Part shown: in pieces, positions 1 through 9,580 of the stretch | Layout: every line of letters starts with the position of its first letter | How positions within the stretch are numbered: the stretch's first letter is position 1 | Source: Opitutia bacterium | GTDB taxonomy: Bacteria > Verrucomicrobiota > Verrucomicrobiia > Opitutales > Opitutaceae | Direction: 5' to 3' | Assembly (NCBI GenBank): GCA_947474365.1 | Contig: CANJIU010000056.1 | Location: 1 to 59,945, forward strand | DNA length: 59,945 nt | The notes under the pieces: model-generated | Databases searched by the model: none | What the model saw: the letters and a program-made list of their open reading frames with translations, nothing else | Told to the model about the DNA's origin: nothing | Translations under genes and position numbers: made by a program

Positions 1-745
1 CGGCACCCGAAGCGAAAACAAAACTTCCGCCGCTGAAGGCGAGCCCGCTGCCGCTGGCGATATTAATCTTTGCTCCGCTCGCGTTCGAGCCGCCGCCTCC
101 GAGGGAAAGTGTGCCAGCGTTGACGTTGACCGTGCCGGTGTTGGCAAACGGCAGCCCGATCGTCGTCGTGCCAGCGGCGTTCTTGTTGTACGTGCCCGCG
201 TTGGAAAACGTGCCGGCCGTGCCGCCGAACGCGTTGCTCAGGGAATCGGACGCCGTGTCGGTGAACGTACCGTTGTTCGTAATCGAGCCGCCGCTCCCCG
301 TCCGCATCTGTCCGCCCGTCCACGTGATCGTGCCATGGTTCACGATCGCCCGCTGGACGAAGTCGTGCGTCGCTGTCGTGATCGCCAGCGTCGCGCCGCT
401 CTGGATCGACAGCGTGCCCGCCCCGTTCATGTTGCCGCCGCTCCAGGTCGAGCCCGCGCCAGTGAGGGTCAACACGGCAACGCCGCCGACGTTTCCTCCC
501 GACAACTGCAACCGTGCAACGGAAACACCGCTGTCAACCGAGACCGATCCCGTGGAAACCTGCGCCAAATCGGCAGGGCCTGGAAGTGAGCCACCGTTCC
601 AGTTAGCCGGCGTGTTCCAACTGCCGTTTGAACCGCCCCAAACCACCGTGACCTGTGCCGATAACCGACCAAGCGCCGCGGCGAGTCCGATTGTCAGACC
701 GACGTGACGGACAATTCGGACGTAGAGTGGAGCGACAAATCTCAT
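1..745 (-). CDS. Autotransporter-like exported beta-repeat protein, 5' part (3' end outside window)
   Basis: The reverse strand is open from an ATG at 745 to the window edge, giving 248 codons and no stop. Residues 1-30 look like a signal peptide: a basic start (MRFVAPLYVRIVRH), a hydrophobic core and a likely cleavage site after LSA. Next comes a Trp/Asn-rich motif (WGGSNGSWNTPANW), followed by short Gly/Asn/Thr-rich beta repeats with recurring units such as NNGTFT, NAGTYN and NTGTVNV. This is the usual look of verrucomicrobial autotransporter-associated beta-strand (passenger) proteins. The C-terminal half, which would show a beta-barrel or a PEP-CTERM type anchor, is not in the window, so the export route is unknown. 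The gene is divergent from the sigma factor gene. Confidence is good for the coding call and moderate for the family. Confidence 0.75.
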   Translation of the reverse strand, partial: MRFVAPLYVRIVRHVGLTIGLAAALGRLSAQVTVVWGGSNGSWNTPANWNGGSLPGPADLAQVSTGSVSVDSGVSVARLQLSGGNVGGVAVLTLTGAGSTWSGGNMNGAGTLSIQSGATLAITTATHDFVQRAIVNHGTITWTGGQMRTGSGGSITNNGTFTDTASDSLSNAFGGTAGTFSNAGTYNKNAAGTTTIGLPFANTGTVNVNAGTLSLGGGGSNASGAKINIASGSGLAFSGGSFVFASGA

Positions 746-923
746 TCGTGGCAGGTCACGACGAGATTGACTCAACCATCAAGTGAGTCGAACGCATTTC
801 CCACGATTCTGGGGAAGTAGTGGCTCGCACGTCCCAACAAAAAACGAGCAGAACAATTCCCCAAGAACGACGAGGGATCTCCGCCAGATTAGATCGTTCG
901 ATTCACGGGAGCCGGTCCCAAAC

Positions 924-943
924 GGCCCTACCAGACTAGGGCC
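924..943. promoter_or_regulatory. Inverted repeat in the divergent leader upstream of the sigma factor gene
   Basis: GGCCCTA (924-930) and TAGGGCC (937-943) are perfect 7-bp arms around a 6-nt spacer, followed by ATTTT. The repeat lies in the 277-bp gap between the divergent autotransporter-like gene (start 745) and the sigma factor gene (start about 1023). It could be an operator or a weak attenuator; the sequence does not decide. I see nothing else definite in this gap. Confidence 0.35.
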
Positions 944-1022
944 ATTTTCGGGTGACCATACTACCTATCGCGTACGCGTTTCCCGTTGCCGGTGGCCACT
1001 GCCCGATTTCATAACAGCGGGC

Positions 1023-1772
1023 GTGATCGAAATCGATCCTCCGACGGACCTCCACCCGCCACCCCGCGGTGACTTCGCCCCCACCCGGTGGAGCGTGGTG
1101 CTGGACGCACGCGGCGACGATTCGCGTAAAAGGCCGGCGCTTGAGAAGCTTTGTCACATTTATTGGCGGCCCGTCTACAGCTTCCTCCGCCGGCACGGTC
1201 ATTCACCGACGGACGCCGAGGACACGACGCAGGAATTTTTCTTTCATCTCGTATCGGGTGATTTTTTTGACCGACCGGACCCGGCCCGCGGTCGGTTTCG
1301 CAGCTATCTCATCGGTGCGCTCCGGAATTTTGTCGGCCACCAACGCGAACATGCGACGGCGGTGAAACGGGGTGGCCGGGTAAAGTTTGTCGCGCTTGGA
1401 ACGCATGACGGCGAGAGAGAATTTGCCGCCGTCGCCCATCCTGATCTGGATCCGAGTGAGGCGTACGAATTGTCGTGGGCCGTCACGGTGCTCGGCGAAG
1501 CGCTTCAAAAATTGGGCAACGAGCAGCAGGCCGCCGGACGAGAGGTCGTTTTTTCCACCCTCAAACCGTTTCTGCACCGTTCCGCGTCCGCCGGTGACTA
1601 CGAACAGGCCGCAAAGACGCTCAATACCTCACGCGCAACCGTGGCGGTCTGGCTCCACCGGCTCACGGCCAGACTTGCCGAGTTGGTGAAGCTGGAGGTA
1701 GCCGCCACTTTGGAAAACCCAGACGACGCGGACCAGGAATTGCGCCATTTGCTCGCCGTGTTTCGCCGTTGA
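1023..1772 (+). CDS. ECF-like sigma-70 family RNA polymerase sigma factor
   Basis: A 249-residue sigma factor of the type common in Verrucomicrobia and Planctomycetes. The region-2 part has TRWSVVLDA, a YWRPVYSFLRR segment, DAEDTTQEFF, and a GRFRSYL motif followed by KRGG. The C-terminal part (about 200-225) is a region-4-like helix-turn-helix (AAKTLNTSRATVAVWLHRL). The frame is open back to 783, but family similarity begins only near 1040, so I take the GTG at 1023; the longer start is unlikely. The stop overlaps the possible TTG start of the next gene, a Ser/Thr kinase, which suggests translational coupling and a shared signalling role. No anti-sigma factor is seen, and the kinase may take that regulatory role (inference). 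Confidence 0.8.
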   Translation: MIEIDPPTDLHPPPRGDFAPTRWSVVLDARGDDSRKRPALEKLCHIYWRPVYSFLRRHGHSPTDAEDTTQEFFFHLVSGDFFDRPDPARGRFRSYLIGALRNFVGHQREHATAVKRGGRVKFVALGTHDGEREFAAVAHPDLDPSEAYELSWAVTVLGEALQKLGNEQQAAGREVVFSTLKPFLHRSASAGDYEQAAKTLNTSRATVAVWLHRLTARLAELVKLEVAATLENPDDADQELRHLLAVFRR

Positions 1773-1783
1773 CGGCGAAATCC

Positions 1784-4483
1784 ATGCCATCATCTGCCTC
1801 AGTCAACCAATCACCGTGTCCGCAATGCGGTCGCGCGGAGAACGGCCGCATGGATGAGACGGGCATCTGCCTCCATTGCGCCGGCGCCCGGATTTTTTCG
1901 CTCACGGTCAATGACAAGTCCATGCTCCCGTCCTCCGAGCCGACCACCGAAGCCAAAGTGGGGCCGGACCGGATCGGGCCCTACGCGATTATCGGCGAAT
2001 TGGGTCGGGGCGGCATGGGATCGGTTTACCTGGCGCAGCACACTGGGCTCGGTCGCATTGTCGCGCTCAAGGTCATCCCTTCCCGCGGAGGCGCGCCCCC
2101 CGGGTTGGAGATGCGGTTTCTGCGCGAGGCCCGAACCGTCGCGCGGCTCAGCCACCCCAACATCATCGCTGTACATGATGCCGGCCATGCCGACGGCCAT
2201 GCGTATTTCGCGATGGACTATTTCGAGGATGGCGATCTCGCCCGGCGCCTCCGCGCCCAGCCGTACAGCCCACGCGAGGCGGCGAATCTCATGCAAAGCG
2301 TGGCGGAAGCGATCGCGTACAGCCACGCGGCCGGCGTGTTACATCGTGATCTCAAGCCGTCGAACGTGCTGCTCGACGGCGGTGCACCGCGCGTCGCCGA
2401 CTTCGGACTCGCGACCGAGCTCGACAGCGCGATCGGCCTGACTGCGCGCACGGCGGTGCTGGGCACACCGCACTATCTCGCGCCCGAAGCGTTGAGCCGG
2501 GGAAGCGGCGCGCAAGGCGTGGCATCGGACGTCTACTCGCTCGGCGTGATCCTGCATGAGATGCTGACCGGGCGCACGCCGTTTGCCGGCGCCTCTCCGG
2601 CCGAGCTTCCCGGACTGCTGGCGCGGGCCGACGCTCCGGATCTTCGGCTCCTCGCGCCGCAAGTGCCGCACGATCTGGCGACGATTTGCGCCAAGTGCCT
2701 CGAATTCGAAGCCGCCGGACGTTATCCGACGGCCGCCGCGCTGGCCGACGATCTGCGCCGCTTCAATGCCGGCGAGCCGATCAAGGCGCGCCCGGTTTCC
2801 GCCGCCAGCCAGCTGATTCGCTGGGCCCGCCGACGTCCCGCGCTGGCCGCCACCTGGGTCCTGTCATTTTCGCTCGCAATCGCCTCGCTGACCGCCGCCG
2901 TGCTGATCAACCGCGAACGTGTCCGCACCGACGCGGAAGCAGCGTCAAATTTGGCGCTGGTCGAATTTCTCGGCAAAGACGTCCTTGGGCAGGCCACTCC
3001 TTCGGGCGAGCCAGATCGCGATCTCAAACTTCGCACGGCCCTCGATCGGGCGAGGGAAAATATTCCGCGACGCTTTGTGGCTGCACCCATTGCCGAGGCC
3101 TCGGTCCGTCTCATCCTCGCCAACATCTATTCCTCGCTTGGGGAGTACGCCGAAGCGGAGCGTCAATTGCGACGGACAGCGGCACTCCGCAAACTTCACC
3201 TTGGAGCAGGACATCCCGATAGCCTCCAGGCTGTCACCGAACTCGCGACGGTCCTCAACAGCCTTGGCCGCAACCAGGAGGCAGCCCGCTTGATTCGCCC
3301 CACCGTCGTCACTTTGGTGCAGACCCTCGGCCCGGAGCACTCCCATTCAATCAGCGCGATGGAAACGGAATCTCTGGTGGAATGGAAGCTGGGCCAAGTG
3401 ACAAAGGCTGAGTCGCTCGCCCGCCACGTCCTCGAAATCTCCCGACGCGCCCTCGGCCCCGAACACGAACTCACCCGCAGCGCCTTGATCCAGCTCTCCA
3501 GCCTCGCCTCGCTGCAGGGCAAGACCGAGGAAGCGATTGCCTTGACCCGCGAGGCCGTCGCCTCGGCCGAGCAAGCCCTTGGGCCTCGTCATCCGCACAC
3601 GCTCAGCGTTCGCGTCGATCTCGTCACCCTCGGCGCCGAGCAGGGGCGGATCAAGGAGGCGGAAACGGCGTTGCGAGAACTGTACCGCCAGATGGCGCGA
3701 CAACTCGGGCCGGATCATCCCGAATCCCTGCGCACACTCAGCAATCTCGGCAGCGTCCTCATCCGGCTCGAACGACACCAGGAAGCCGAGGCGACCTATG
3801 CGGACCTCGTCGCGGCGCGGCTCCGCACCCAGGGCCCCGAGCATCCATCCACGTTGCTGGTCATGAAACAGCTCGCCCTCGCGCGCGGCCGCAATGGACA
3901 TCTCGACGAGGCCATCGAACTCATGCGCGAGCTGATCGAAACCGGCACGCGCACGCTCGGACCGGAACACCCGACGACGCTGAATTATCATCGCAATCTC
4001 AGCTCGATGCTCATCAGCGCCCGCCGCTACGAAGAGGCCGTGGCCCCGGCTGAGACCGCCTATCACACGTCGCTCCGCGAATTTGGCCCAGACGAGGTCA
4101 GCACTCTGGCGGACGCGGAAGTTCTGGCCAACGCACTCCATTTCGTGCGACGCGACGCCGAAGCAGTGCCGATCTTGCGTCAGGCTTCCGAATCGTTGAA
4201 ACGCAGTCAGCCTGGGCACTGGCGCACGCACCTTATCCTCGGGCAATTGGGCAACGTCCTCGCCGGCGACGGAAAGTTGGAGGAAGCTGAACCGCTCCTG
4301 CGCGAAAGTTACGCCGCACTGATGGCGCATCCCTCCTCGCTCCCCGCCAGCCGGCGCCAGATTCCGAACACGTTCGCCGAGCAGCTCGCCCGTCTTTGCA
4401 CCACCCTCGGCCGCTCCGGGGAAGCCGCCGAGTGGCAGGCCAGGGCAGCCGTCGTTCCGACCGTGGGCGCAACGCCAAAATAG
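1784..4483 (+). CDS. Membrane Ser/Thr protein kinase with C-terminal TPR array
   Basis: An 899-residue Hanks-type kinase. Residues 12-32 hold a CPxC...CxxC zinc-ribbon-like knuckle. The kinase domain covers about 64-330: Gly-rich loop GRGGMG, Lys96 in ALKVI, HRDLKPSN with Asp189, DFG at 206-208, and GTPHYLAPE in the activation segment. One transmembrane segment lies at about 353-375. The C-terminal part is an array of kinesin-light-chain-type TPRs with repeated LGPEHP motifs. The topology would place the kinase in the cytoplasm and the TPRs outside the inner membrane. I chose ATG 1784; a TTG at 1769 overlapping the sigma factor stop is an alternative and adds five residues. Coupling to the sigma gene suggests a kinase-sigma signalling pair; the target is unknown. 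Confidence 0.9.
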   Translation: MPSSASVNQSPCPQCGRAENGRMDETGICLHCAGARIFSLTVNDKSMLPSSEPTTEAKVGPDRIGPYAIIGELGRGGMGSVYLAQHTGLGRIVALKVIPSRGGAPPGLEMRFLREARTVARLSHPNIIAVHDAGHADGHAYFAMDYFEDGDLARRLRAQPYSPREAANLMQSVAEAIAYSHAAGVLHRDLKPSNVLLDGGAPRVADFGLATELDSAIGLTARTAVLGTPHYLAPEALSRGSGAQGVASDVYSLGVILHEMLTGRTPFAGASPAELPGLLARADAPDLRLLAPQVPHDLATICAKCLEFEAAGRYPTAAALADDLRRFNAGEPIKARPVSAASQLIRWARRRPALAATWVLSFSLAIASLTAAVLINRERVRTDAEAASNLALVEFLGKDVLGQATPSGEPDRDLKLRTALDRARENIPRRFVAAPIAEASVRLILANIYSSLGEYAEAERQLRRTAALRKLHLGAGHPDSLQAVTELATVLNSLGRNQEAARLIRPTVVTLVQTLGPEHSHSISAMETESLVEWKLGQVTKAESLARHVLEISRRALGPEHELTRSALIQLSSLASLQGKTEEAIALTREAVASAEQALGPRHPHTLSVRVDLVTLGAEQGRIKEAETALRELYRQMARQLGPDHPESLRTLSNLGSVLIRLERHQEAEATYADLVAARLRTQGPEHPSTLLVMKQLALARGRNGHLDEAIELMRELIETGTRTLGPEHPTTLNYHRNLSSMLISARRYEEAVAPAETAYHTSLREFGPDEVSTLADAEVLANALHFVRRDAEAVPILRQASESLKRSQPGHWRTHLILGQLGNVLAGDGKLEEAEPLLRESYAALMAHPSSLPASRRQIPNTFAEQLARLCTTLGRSGEAAEWQARAAVVPTVGATPK

Positions 4484-4600
4484 TTTCGCGGCGCTGTAAT
4501 ATCGGCCGGCCGTTTCACGGAGGAGAGAGTGGCGGGAACTATTTTGCCCCGCCCCGGGCATCCGCCCGGCGTTTATCATAAATCATACCTCCGTAATCAG

Positions 4601-6724
4601 ATGAATCGAATCCTCCTCACCGCCCTCCGCGGGCTGCTGCTGTCGCTCGTTGCGACCGTTTGCTCCCGGGCCACGACCTATGACGTCGGGCCCGCTCCCG
4701 GTCAGATTCCCCAACTCGCCGGCGTTCCCTGGGGCGGTCTCCAACCGGGCGACGTCGTCAACATTTACGTCAAACCCGGTGGTTACCACGAAATCATCCA
4801 GATCTCCGCGGCTGGCACCGCCGCGCAACCGATCCTGATCCGCGGCATCCCCGACGCCTCTGGCGCGCTGCCCGTGATTGATGGCAACGGCGCCGTGATG
4901 GATCCCCACGTCGACTTCCGCAATTCGATCTTCGAGACCCTGGGCGTCATCCTCGTGACGCCCCGCAATTCGGGTTACGTTTATGGACAGACCTTTCCCT
5001 CATGGATCACGATCGAGTCGCTCGCGATCCGCAATGCGCTGTACACTTCGGACGGCACGATCCATTTCACCGATCAGCACGGCGCCACCCGGCTCTACGA
5101 CGGGTTCGCCTGCGGCATCTACGTCGAGTTCGCCCGGCATCTCACCATCCGCGGCTGCGAAATCAGCAACAACGGGAATGGTGTTTTCGCGAACTCGAAG
5201 AATGGCGCCAACCAGGCCACGAGCGATCTGCTGATCGAGAAAAATTACATCCATGACAACGGCCAGCCTGTCATCGCCGGAATCAGCAATGGCTACGCCC
5301 ATCACAATATCTATGTCGAAGCCGTCGGCGCGGTATACCAATATAACCGCTTCGGCCCGCTCCGGCCAAATTGTTACGGCTGCATGATCAAGGACCGTTC
5401 CTCAGGCACCGTCATTCGCTTCAATGAAGTCGTGAGCACCGATGCGTCCGACATATTTGCGATTCTCGATCCGCAGGGCGGCGCCGGGTACATCGAGACG
5501 CAGCCCGACTACCAGGACGCCTTCGTCTATGGCAACACGATCACCCTGCAGAACACCGCGACGCACTACGGCATCAACGTCGTCTGGTTCGGCGCGTACA
5601 ACGGGACGACATCCTACCCGACGCTCCACCGCGGCACGTTGCACTTTTATCACAACACGGTCGTCAATCACCAGAGCGGCGTCGCCGCATTTTCCCTCAC
5701 CGATCCGACCTACTCCGGCACGAACGCGATTTTCGAAAAGGTCGATGCGCGCAACAACCTCTTCTTCACCGACACCGCCATTAACGCGAACATCTACCAG
5801 GCGTTCCACCTCATCATCACCCCGGCCAGCCCGATCGTCGATCTTGGGATGAACTGGGTCAGTCCCGGCACGCTCATGTACTGGACGGGCCATCCGTCCG
5901 GCGCGATTGTCAACGGCTGGAGCAATCTCATCGTCGGCGACTACGCCGGAAAAAACGATCCCGGCTTCGCCGCGATGGCAGCGCTCAACTACCACCTCAC
6001 AAGTTCGTCCGACTCGATCGACGCGGCCGGACCACTCGCCCCAGCCGTCATTGCAAAAGGTTATCTCCCCGATCACGAATACCTCGCACCCCAGTCGGTC
6101 GCGCCCCGCGTCGTGCTCGGCGCCAACGCCGATCTGGGCGCGTTCGAGACCAGTGCGATCTACGCGCAACCGCCCGTGAATCACGCGCCCGTCACCCTGC
6201 CCTCCGCGATCAATCTCACCGGCACGTCACCGGTCGCGATCACGCTCGCCGCCTACGACCCCGACGGCGACCCGCTCACCTACGCGTATTCGGCACAATC
6301 CGGCATCGGCACGCTCACCGGCGCGGCGCCGAACTTCGTCTTCACCCCACCCGCCGGCAACGGTTCCCTGATCATCGGGTACAACGCGAACGACGGTCAG
6401 ATCACGGCGGCGCCCGGCTACACCTTCATCAGCTTCAATGCCACCGGCAATCCGCCGCCAACCGTCACCCTCGCCTCTCCCCTGGCCAACACGGTCGTCG
6501 CCAAATCCACGCCGATCGCGCTCACCGCCAACGCCAGCGACGACAACGGGATCAAGAAAGTGGAGTTCTACGTCGGAGCGAAACTCATCGGGACGGCGTT
6601 CGCCGCCCCTTACACGATCAACTGGAGCACCGCCACGGCGGGTCGCTATCAAGTCGTCGCCAGGGCCTATGATAACCTGAACGCGTCCACGTTTACTCCG
6701 GTGGTCTTCGTGACCGTAAAGTAA
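4601..6724 (+). CDS. Secreted right-handed parallel beta-helix protein with C-terminal Ig/cadherin-like domains
   Basis: A 707-residue exported protein. The ATG at 4601 starts a clear signal peptide (MNRILLTALRGLLLSL...). The open frame extends upstream to 4529, but without sensible sequence. Residues about 25-500 have Asn-rich beta-helix rungs typical of pectate-lyase-like folds (LTIRGCEISNNGNGVF, LIEKNYIHDNG, VIRFNEVV). Two Ig-like parts follow: a cadherin-like segment (AYDPDGDPLTYAYS) and a bacterial Ig domain (SPLANTVVAKST...GIKKVEFYVGA). The C-terminal Ig domain resembles the repeats of the giant protein at 31750-41979. A polysaccharide lyase or a carbohydrate-binding scaffold are both possible; no catalytic residues can be assigned by eye. 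It is convergent with the MFS transporter gene. Confidence 0.8.
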   Translation: MNRILLTALRGLLLSLVATVCSRATTYDVGPAPGQIPQLAGVPWGGLQPGDVVNIYVKPGGYHEIIQISAAGTAAQPILIRGIPDASGALPVIDGNGAVMDPHVDFRNSIFETLGVILVTPRNSGYVYGQTFPSWITIESLAIRNALYTSDGTIHFTDQHGATRLYDGFACGIYVEFARHLTIRGCEISNNGNGVFANSKNGANQATSDLLIEKNYIHDNGQPVIAGISNGYAHHNIYVEAVGAVYQYNRFGPLRPNCYGCMIKDRSSGTVIRFNEVVSTDASDIFAILDPQGGAGYIETQPDYQDAFVYGNTITLQNTATHYGINVVWFGAYNGTTSYPTLHRGTLHFYHNTVVNHQSGVAAFSLTDPTYSGTNAIFEKVDARNNLFFTDTAINANIYQAFHLIITPASPIVDLGMNWVSPGTLMYWTGHPSGAIVNGWSNLIVGDYAGKNDPGFAAMAALNYHLTSSSDSIDAAGPLAPAVIAKGYLPDHEYLAPQSVAPRVVLGANADLGAFETSAIYAQPPVNHAPVTLPSAINLTGTSPVAITLAAYDPDGDPLTYAYSAQSGIGTLTGAAPNFVFTPPAGNGSLIIGYNANDGQITAAPGYTFISFNATGNPPPTVTLASPLANTVVAKSTPIALTANASDDNGIKKVEFYVGAKLIGTAFAAPYTINWSTATAGRYQVVARAYDNLNASTFTPVVFVTVK

Positions 6725-6803
6725 AAGACGTTGGTAAACTGAATATCGGTCGGGGCCGGGATGGCTTGGCCATTCCTCGTCACACCCAAGTTCAGCCGAA
6801 TCG

Positions 6804-6834
6804 CGCAGGGGCGCAGCAAGTCTGCGCCCCTGCG
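6804..6834. terminator. Perfect 13-bp hairpin between convergent genes
   Basis: CGCAGGGGCGCAG (6804-6816), a 5-nt loop, and CTGCGCCCCTGCG (6822-6834). It sits between the beta-helix gene (ends 6724) and the convergent MFS gene (ends 6866). There is no T-tract on either side, so it may be a bidirectional intrinsic-like terminator or an RNA-stabilising hairpin. Confidence 0.5.
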
Positions 6835-6865
6835 TTGGGCCCGATCCCAAACTTCGCAATTCGTC

Positions 6866-8197
6866 TCAACGGGAAAGTCCTGGCTCACGCTGCGCGACCG
6901 GCGGATTCCACAGCGGCTTCGACGCGTCGAGCCCCAGTGCCGCCACTCCCGCCAAAAACAACGCACCGGCGCACGCGAGAAAAACGTAGCGTTGGCCGAC
7001 CTCGCCGTTGGCGCCAACCGCTAGCAGCCACGGCACCATGACCGAGGTGAGCGACGCCCCGAAATTTCCCCACATGTTGGCCCAGCCCGACGCTGCCGCC
7101 GTCACGCGGCCACCGATGTCCTGCAAGAATGCCCACGTAGCCGGCGCACCCATGTCGACGGCGAACGACACCACGCCGCAGCAGGCAACAATGCCCCACG
7201 TGGAATCGATGAAGAGACAGCCGATGTAGGCGGCGCCAGCCAGAATCTTCGCCCCGCACAGCGGCAGCCGCCGCCCGTTGGTGACGCCAAACCGGCGCAC
7301 GCACCAATCGCTCAGCAGTCCGCCCACAATTTGCCCGGCCATTCCGCACGCGAGCACCAGCGTAACCATCCGGCCGCCGGCGATCGGCTCGACGTGTTTC
7401 GCCTCCTTCAGATACGTGGGCAGCCACGTGATCAAAAACGCCCAGCCGATGTTGGCCAGGAACTGCATCGCCGCGTTCAGCCACAGGCTCCGGCTGCGGC
7501 AAAAGGCCGCGAGCACCCGGCCGAGTTCGCGCGTTGGCAACGGCGGCTCCGTCTTCGGACTGCCAATCAGCGCGCGCTCGGCGGCGTTGCAGTCGGGGTG
7601 CTCGGACGGACGGTTGCGCACCACCCGCCAATAAAGCGCCGCCACGATCAGCCCGATCCCGCCGTCAATCCAGAGCACAGGTCGCCAGTGTCCGAGACTC
7701 ACGACCATCCAAGCGGTGAGAAACGGGGCGAGCGTCCCCCCAATTCGCCCGCCAAGCGTCACCCACGCGCTCGTGCGCGCACGTTCCGCCAGCGGCGCCC
7801 ATTGCCGGATCAAGGCTCCACTGGTCGGATACGCCCCGGCCTCGGCCGCCCCGCACAACAGGCGCATCCCCATCAGCGCGGGAAACGTGCTCACCAGTCC
7901 GGTCAGCGCGGTGCAGACCGACCAGAGAACGATGTAGGTCGTCAACATCGGCCGCGCGCCGAAGCGATCGCTGACCCAGCCGGCGGGCACCTGAAACAGC
8001 GCGTACGAAAAAAAGAAAACACCGAGCACGCGGCCGATCTGTTCCTTGGTCAGGGCCACGTCCTCGTGAAACGAGGCGGCCTTCACGATCTCCGCCAGAC
8101 AGATCCGGTCCAAGTAAAGGATGAACGCCATCGCCATGCTGACGGCGATAATCCGGCCGCGCACGCGGGACGCGGCTTCCGGAGTGGCCGTGCTCAC
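6866..8197 (-). CDS. MFS transporter, anion:cation symporter (ACS)-like
   Basis: A 443-residue transporter with about 12 hydrophobic segments. The TM1 motif ILYLDRICLAEI resembles the NYLDR motif of hexuronate/galactonate-type ACS symporters. The loop 2-3 motif WVSDRFGARPML matches the MFS signature GxxxDRxGRR in degenerate form. The start is the GTG at 8197, which overlaps the TGA of the upstream dipeptidase gene (GTGA), so the two genes are translationally coupled. The open frame runs further upstream, but only inside the dipeptidase gene. The substrate may be a sugar acid or an amino-acid derivative released by the dipeptidase; this is inference from the pairing. Confidence 0.88.
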   Translation of the reverse strand: MSTATPEAASRVRGRIIAVSMAMAFILYLDRICLAEIVKAASFHEDVALTKEQIGRVLGVFFFSYALFQVPAGWVSDRFGARPMLTTYIVLWSVCTALTGLVSTFPALMGMRLLCGAAEAGAYPTSGALIRQWAPLAERARTSAWVTLGGRIGGTLAPFLTAWMVVSLGHWRPVLWIDGGIGLIVAALYWRVVRNRPSEHPDCNAAERALIGSPKTEPPLPTRELGRVLAAFCRSRSLWLNAAMQFLANIGWAFLITWLPTYLKEAKHVEPIAGGRMVTLVLACGMAGQIVGGLLSDWCVRRFGVTNGRRLPLCGAKILAGAAYIGCLFIDSTWGIVACCGVVSFAVDMGAPATWAFLQDIGGRVTAAASGWANMWGNFGASLTSVMVPWLLAVGANGEVGQRYVFLACAGALFLAGVAALGLDASKPLWNPPVAQREPGLSR

Positions 8198-9285
8198 GAC
8201 CAGGTGTCCCGCAGGAAGCGCACAAAATTTCCGTGGAAGACGCCCTCGATGTCCGCGGTCGTCCAGCCGCGCGCGACCAGCAGATCGCCCAATTTCGCCA
8301 CGTCGGCGATGCTGTCGACATCCTGCGGCGTCTGCTCGGTGCCGTATCCGCCGTCGAGATCCGTCCCGATGCCGACGTGCCGGGCGTTGCCCGCGAGCTG
8401 GCAGATGTGGTCGATGTGCTCGCAGATTTTTTCGAGCTTCAACCCGAAATCCTGCGGCTTGGATCGATGATGGGCCCAGCCGTGCACCATCATGATCGCG
8501 TCGAGCGCCATCCCGATGACGGCGCCGCGGGCGATCAGTTCCTTCAATTGTTCGTCGGTGAATTGCCGGTTCCAATTCGCCAGTGCCCGGCAGTTCGAAT
8601 GGCTCGCCCAGATCCGCCCGTGGAAGCGGTTGATCGCATCCCAGAAACTCTCGTCGCAGAGATGCGTCGCATCGAGGATGATCCCCAGCCGTTCCATCTC
8701 GCGGAGCAGCTCGTGCCCACGCGGGGTGAGCGGCCCCTCATCGTCCGTGCCGTGACCATACACGCCCGGCCCGTAATGCACCGGGCCGAGTGCGCGCAGG
8801 CCGTCCGCATAGGAACGCTCAAGGTGCTTCATCGTCACAATCGAGTCCGCGCCCTCGAGGCTGAGGATGTAACCGATCGGCCGTGGCGCCGCGGGGGCAG
8901 GCGTTGGCGTCTCGCCGAGCCACCCCTGCAGGTGCGCGTCAAGTTGCGCGCGATTTCGAATCTGCACGAGCTCGCCCGCCGCCTCCATCTCGCGATACCA
9001 AGCGAGCTGCCCCTGCGTCTCCGCCCAGGCCTGCTCCGGACTCGCGAAACCGGGCAGCCGGCCGAAATACGGCACATAGCGCGCGAGTTGCGTCGCGACG
9101 CAAAGACCGACGTTGCCGCGCCGCATTTCCGGAAAGCAAACCGTGTTGCGCGTCCGACCGGGGTTGTCGGTCATCCCGATTTCACGCCGGCGAATGCGCT
9201 CCTGCGTCCAACGTTGGTCGCGGTTGAACTCAATCGCGTTCCAGGAGAGGTCGAGGTGGACGTCGAAAATTAGTTTCGGCTTCAT
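8194..9285 (-). CDS. Membrane dipeptidase, peptidase family M19
   Basis: A 363-residue member of the renal dipeptidase (M19) family, zinc enzymes that cleave dipeptides, including some D-amino acid ones. The expected metal ligands are visible: HxD at His10/Asp12 (DVHLDL), Glu144 in LSLEGAD, His208 in ILDATHL, His229 in IWASHSN, and the late Asp in GIGTDLDGG. The start is ATG 9285. The open frame extends to 9453, but that N-terminal part has no family similarity. No signal peptide is seen, so it is probably cytoplasmic. Its stop overlaps the start of the MFS gene, suggesting uptake and hydrolysis of a common substrate. The 295 bp up to the divergent LamG gene at 9581 show no clear gene or site. 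Confidence 0.92.
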   Translation of the reverse strand: MKPKLIFDVHLDLSWNAIEFNRDQRWTQERIRRREIGMTDNPGRTRNTVCFPEMRRGNVGLCVATQLARYVPYFGRLPGFASPEQAWAETQGQLAWYREMEAAGELVQIRNRAQLDAHLQGWLGETPTPAPAAPRPIGYILSLEGADSIVTMKHLERSYADGLRALGPVHYGPGVYGHGTDDEGPLTPRGHELLREMERLGIILDATHLCDESFWDAINRFHGRIWASHSNCRALANWNRQFTDEQLKELIARGAVIGMALDAIMMVHGWAHHRSKPQDFGLKLEKICEHIDHICQLAGNARHVGIGTDLDGGYGTEQTPQDVDSIADVAKLGDLLVARGWTTADIEGVFHGNFVRFLRDTWS

Positions 9286-9580
9286 GGGCAAAGATTTTCC
9301 GTGTGATGGGGAAGGAGTCGCGGTGGAGCGGTGGAGGGCGGGCGGAGGGAAACGGACGCGACTTCCACTCCTCGTGGCATCGCAAATCAACGCCGAGCCA
9401 CGGTCAACCAGCGAGTGTCCCCTACCGTCGAAACGGGGCCCGAAACATTGCACTCGCCAGTCGCGGTGTCAGCTTTTGGACTTGGAGCCGAACGTGATCT
9501 GCAGTTCAGCCCCTCTTGATTGTTTGGATGAACTCCGCGCGCTGGTTTTCCTCCAGTTCGGCGGGTCGTCCGCTTGAAAA

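Noticed and set aside
6667..7017. Minus-strand frame across the convergent gap, which reads like the end of an exported protein (LNLGVTRNGQAIP)
   Set aside because: It overlaps the ends of two supported genes and has no upstream domain. A decayed gene remnant is possible but cannot be shown.
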